64,000 bases of DNA from JANQIO01 sp965601975. GTDB lineage: Bacteria; Pseudomonadota; Gammaproteobacteria; Pseudomonadales; Halieaceae. Location of the stretch: the NCBI GenBank assembly GCA_965601975.1, contig OZ271856.1, positions 2,356,001 through 2,420,000 of the forward strand. Reading direction: 5' to 3'. The notes under the pieces were generated by a model, which ran no database searches, was not told the origin of the DNA, and was given only the letters and a program-made list of their open reading frames with translations. Shown here piece after piece: positions 61,365 through 64,000 of this stretch. Position 1 is the first letter of the stretch; each line of letters opens with the position of its first letter. The translations under genes were made by a program, and so were the position numbers.

Positions 61365-63510
61365 CCTGTACGGCGCCGATGGCGCTGAGCACGTCGCGGG
61401 CCGCCCGGGGAATGGGCGTGCCCGGACCGAAGATACACTTCACGCCCGCCTCGAACAGGGCGTCGTAGTCCTGCTGCGGGATCACCCCACCGGCGATGAC
61501 GATGATGTCCTCGCCGCCCTGCTTTTTGAGTTCCTCGATCAGTTCGGGGACCAGGGTCTTGTGGCCGGCCGCCAGCGACGAGGCGCCCACCGCATGAACG
61601 TCGTTTTCAATCGCCTGCCGGGCTACTTCCTCCGGTGTCGAGAACATGGGCGACAGGTCGATATCGAAACCGACGTCGGCGAAAGCCGTGGCCACCACCT
61701 TGGCACCGCGGTCGTGGCCATCCTGGCCCATCTTGCACACCAGCATGCGCGGCCGGCGGCCGTGTGCCTCGACGAAGGCCTCGATATCGCTGGAGATGGC
61801 TTTCCAGTCCTCGTCTTCTTCGAAGGCGGCGCCATAGACACCGGATACCGTCTGCGCCTGGGCATTGAAACGTCCGAACTCTTTTTCCATGGCGTACGAC
61901 ACCTCCCCCACTGTGGCGCGGCGGCGCATCGCTTCGATCGACAGCCCCAGGAGGTTCCCCTCCTCACCCGCCGCAACGCGCGTAATCTGGTCCAGTATCT
62001 CATCCACCGCTGCCTGGTCGCGACTGGAGCGAATATCGTCCAGGCGGGCCAGCTGGGCCTTGCGCACCTCCTCGGTTTCGATTTCGAGAATCTCTACCTC
62101 GTCCTCCTGGTCCAGCTTGTACTTGTTGACGCCGACAATCACGTCGTCGCCACGATCGATGCGCGCCTGCTTGCGGGCGGCCGCTTCCTCGATGCGCAGC
62201 TTGGGCAAGCCACCTTCGATAGCCTTGGCCATGCCGCCTTCAGACTCGATTTCCTCGATCAGTTCCCAGGCCTTGTCGGCGATCTCCTTGGTGAGGCTCT
62301 CCATCATGTAGGAGCCGCCCCAGGGATCGACCACCTTGGTGATACCGCTCTCTTCCTGGATGATCAGCTGGGTGTTCCGGGCAATGCGCGCCGCGAACTC
62401 GCTGGGCAGCGCGATAGCCTCATCCAGGGCGTTGGTGTGCAGGGACTGGGTGCCGCCAAACACGGCCGCCATGGCCTCGATGGTGGTGCGCACCACGTTG
62501 TTGTAGGGATCCTGTTCGGTCAACGACCAGCCTGAGGTCTGGCTGTGGGTCCTGAGCATGGAGCTCTTGGGATTCTTCGGATTGAACTCCGAGACAATGC
62601 GCGCCCACAGCATGCGCGCCGCCCGCATCTTGGCGATCTCCATGTAGAAGTTCATGCCGATGCCCCAGAAGAAGGACAGGCGCGGCGCAAACTGGTCGAT
62701 ATCCAGCCCCGCCGAGATAGCAGTGCGAATGTACTCTTTGCCGTCAGCCAGCGTATAGGCCAGCTCCAGGGCCGCGTTCGCACCCGCTTCCTGGATGTGA
62801 TAGCCGGAGATGGAAATCGTGTTGAAGCGCGGCATGTGCTCAGAGCAGTAGGCGATGATGTCGCCGATGATCTTCATACTGGGCGCCGGCGGGTAGATAT
62901 AGGTGTTGCGGACCATGAACTCCTTGAGAATGTCGTTCTGGATGGTGCCGGCGAGCTGGGCCTGCTCGACCCCCTGCTCCTCGGCCGCCACGATGTAGCC
63001 CGCCATCACCGGTAGCACCGCGCCGTTCATGGTCATCGATACGGACACCTTGTCCAGCGGTATCCCGTCGAACAGGATCTTCATGTCCTCGACGGAATCC
63101 ACCGCGACGCCCGCCTTGCCCACATCGCCGCTGACTCGCGGGTGATCGGAGTCGTAGCCGCGGTGCGTCGCCAGGTCAAACGCGACAGAAATGCCCTGCC
63201 CGCCGGCGGCAAGCGCCTTGCGGTAGAACGCGTTGGACTCCTCGGCGGTCGAGAAGCCCGCATACTGGCGGATGGTCCAGGGGCGGCCGGCGTACATGGT
63301 GGCCTGGGGACCCCGAATGTAGGGCGACATGCCGGGCATCGTGTTGGCGTACTCGAGCCCTTCAAGGTCCTCGGCGGTGTACAGGCATCTGACGGGAATC
63401 CCTTCCGGCGTCTCCCAGGTCAGTTCATCGGGCGACTTGCCCTTCATCTGGGTGGTTGCCAGTTCCTTCCACTGATCGGGTGTGGATGAAGACTTGTCGT
63501 AGATGGACAT
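61357..63510 (-). CDS. scpA: Methylmalonyl-CoA mutase
   Basis: This 717-residue adenosylcobalamin enzyme interconverts methylmalonyl-CoA and succinyl-CoA. The barrel domain starts after the N-terminal arm, with RGPQATMYAGRPWTIRQYAG and the substrate region SGYHIQEAGANAALELAYTL. The C-terminal cobalamin domain has the base-off motif KMGQDGHDRGAKVVATAF, with the axial His, then GASSLAAGHKT and IVIAGGVIPQQDY. It is a single-chain ScpA/MutB type and may be an alpha chain able to act alone. It is flanked by mce upstream and meaB downstream. Confidence 0.98.
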   Translation of the reverse strand: MSIYDKSSSTPDQWKELATTQMKGKSPDELTWETPEGIPVRCLYTAEDLEGLEYANTMPGMSPYIRGPQATMYAGRPWTIRQYAGFSTAEESNAFYRKALAAGGQGISVAFDLATHRGYDSDHPRVSGDVGKAGVAVDSVEDMKILFDGIPLDKVSVSMTMNGAVLPVMAGYIVAAEEQGVEQAQLAGTIQNDILKEFMVRNTYIYPPAPSMKIIGDIIAYCSEHMPRFNTISISGYHIQEAGANAALELAYTLADGKEYIRTAISAGLDIDQFAPRLSFFWGIGMNFYMEIAKMRAARMLWARIVSEFNPKNPKSSMLRTHSQTSGWSLTEQDPYNNVVRTTIEAMAAVFGGTQSLHTNALDEAIALPSEFAARIARNTQLIIQEESGITKVVDPWGGSYMMESLTKEIADKAWELIEEIESEGGMAKAIEGGLPKLRIEEAAARKQARIDRGDDVIVGVNKYKLDQEDEVEILEIETEEVRKAQLARLDDIRSSRDQAAVDEILDQITRVAAGEEGNLLGLSIEAMRRRATVGEVSYAMEKEFGRFNAQAQTVSGVYGAAFEEDEDWKAISSDIEAFVEAHGRRPRMLVCKMGQDGHDRGAKVVATAFADVGFDIDLSPMFSTPEEVARQAIENDVHAVGASSLAAGHKTLVPELIEELKKQGGEDIIVIAGGVIPQQDYDALFEAGVKCIFGPGTPIPRAARDVLSAIGAVQGG

Positions 63511-63530
63511 CTGTGTGCTCTCAGGAAGGC

Positions 63531-63941
63531 CTAGTGCGCTTCGCCAGGTTGGTTGATTTCAATGAGTACGCCGTCGCAGCTTTTCGGATGAATAAATATC
63601 GTCAGGGCACCGTGCGCGCCCGGGGACGGCTCATCCGCCAGGAACTGGTAGCCCTTCGCCTTCAGGCGTTCCACATCTTCATGGATATTGTCCGAGCGGA
63701 AGCAAAGATGATGGATGCCCCCGCCGCGCTTCTCCAGGTACTTGGCCACGGGACCCTGGCCTTCCAGCGGATGAATCAGCTCGATGCTGGTAGGCGGCAG
63801 CGGGAAGAAAGCCGTCGTGGTCTGGGCGGCTTCCACCTCTTCGGTACCCTCGAACTCCAGTCCGAAGTCCTCCATGAATCGCTTGATCGCCTTCTCCAGG
63901 TCGGGGACAGCGACTGCAATGTGATCAAGGGCTGTAATCAT
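63531..63941 (-). CDS. mce: Methylmalonyl-CoA epimerase
   Basis: The 136-residue VOC-fold enzyme interconverts the two stereoisomers of methylmalonyl-CoA ahead of the mutase. It starts ITALDHIAVAVPDLEKAI, with the first metal His, and continues IELIHPLEGQGPVAKYLEK, GGGIHHLCFRSDNI and GVLIEINQP with the final Glu ligand. TGGAGGT precedes the ATG. With mcm and meaB it completes conversion of (S)-methylmalonyl-CoA to succinyl-CoA. The carboxylase that supplies substrate is presumably beyond the right edge. Confidence 0.96.
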   Translation of the reverse strand: MITALDHIAVAVPDLEKAIKRFMEDFGLEFEGTEEVEAAQTTTAFFPLPPTSIELIHPLEGQGPVAKYLEKRGGGIHHLCFRSDNIHEDVERLKAKGYQFLADEPSPGAHGALTIFIHPKSCDGVLIEINQPGEAH

Positions 63942-63958
63942 GCTTCTACCTCCAGGTC

Positions 63959-64000
63959 TCAGGCCAGGGCCCGGGCCAGCCGCTCGGTGACCTCATGCCG
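63959..64000 (-). CDS. Partial CDS at right edge (C-terminal end)
   Basis: A reverse-strand frame open to the window edge ends at TGA 63961-63959 and encodes RHEVTERLARALA at its C-terminus. It lies 17 bases upstream of mce. Operon context suggests a gene of propionyl-CoA metabolism, but 13 residues are too few to identify it. Confidence 0.45.
   Translation of the reverse strand, partial: RHEVTERLARALA

Overview
The window is about 63% G+C, densely coded and chromosomal. It reads as a Gammaproteobacterium, most likely a marine member of the Cellvibrionales/Halieaceae (OM60/NOR5) type. The main reason is the right half (about 38.8-60.1 kb). It carries cysG-serS-crcB-rarA-lolA-ftsK, divergent from trxB-aat-bpt-infA, then clpA-clpS, icd, rluE-nudJ-mnmA-hflD-purB-roxA-GNAT. 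From memory this block is close to one in Pseudomonas aeruginosa. The sulfatases, DUF1254 protein, B12-dependent propionate genes and acyl-CoA dehydrogenase suit a marine heterotroph. The placement is inferred from gene content, not from a phylogeny.

Region 1 (0-13 kb) holds envelope and signalling genes. A secreted alpha/beta hydrolase is translationally coupled to the lipoprotein MlaA. A periplasmic ligand-binding protein without a transporter, a secreted S1/P1 nuclease and a 1276-residue hybrid histidine kinase follow. Facing them is a five-gene reverse-strand cluster: an HD-GYP response regulator, a secreted trypsin-like protease, two membrane proteins with little or no recognisable output domain, and a secreted protein of unknown function.

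Region 2 (13-28.5 kb) is accessory. It has an XRE-DUF4177 regulator and an AraC-type regulator in visibly AT-richer DNA. Next comes an operon-like run of an outer-membrane barrel, a sulfatase, a truncated barrel remnant, a DUF1254 protein and a second sulfatase. An amidohydrolase, a double-VWA protein, a subtilisin-like protease with PKD and PPC domains, and a small lipoprotein complete it.

Region 3 (28.5-38.8 kb) holds mixed housekeeping and metabolic genes: arfB, a YdjM-like membrane protein, an APC permease overlapping an acyl-CoA dehydrogenase, a CmcJ-like oxidoreductase, an SDR, a ChaC-like gamma-glutamylcyclotransferase and the periplasmic protease Prc.

Region 4 (38.8-60.1 kb) is the conserved core block. 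Aat, Bpt, ClpS and ClpA together make a complete N-degron degradation route. Between infA and clpA lie two inverted copies of a roughly 120-bp structured element. They share an identical 35-bp core but have different, compensated stems. This is the most unusual non-coding structure in the window.

Region 5 (60-64 kb) holds a small Rieske protein and the reverse-strand mce-mcm-meaB genes for methylmalonyl-CoA metabolism. The tail of another gene runs off the right edge. I saw no tRNA, rRNA, CRISPR array, transposase or prophage gene.
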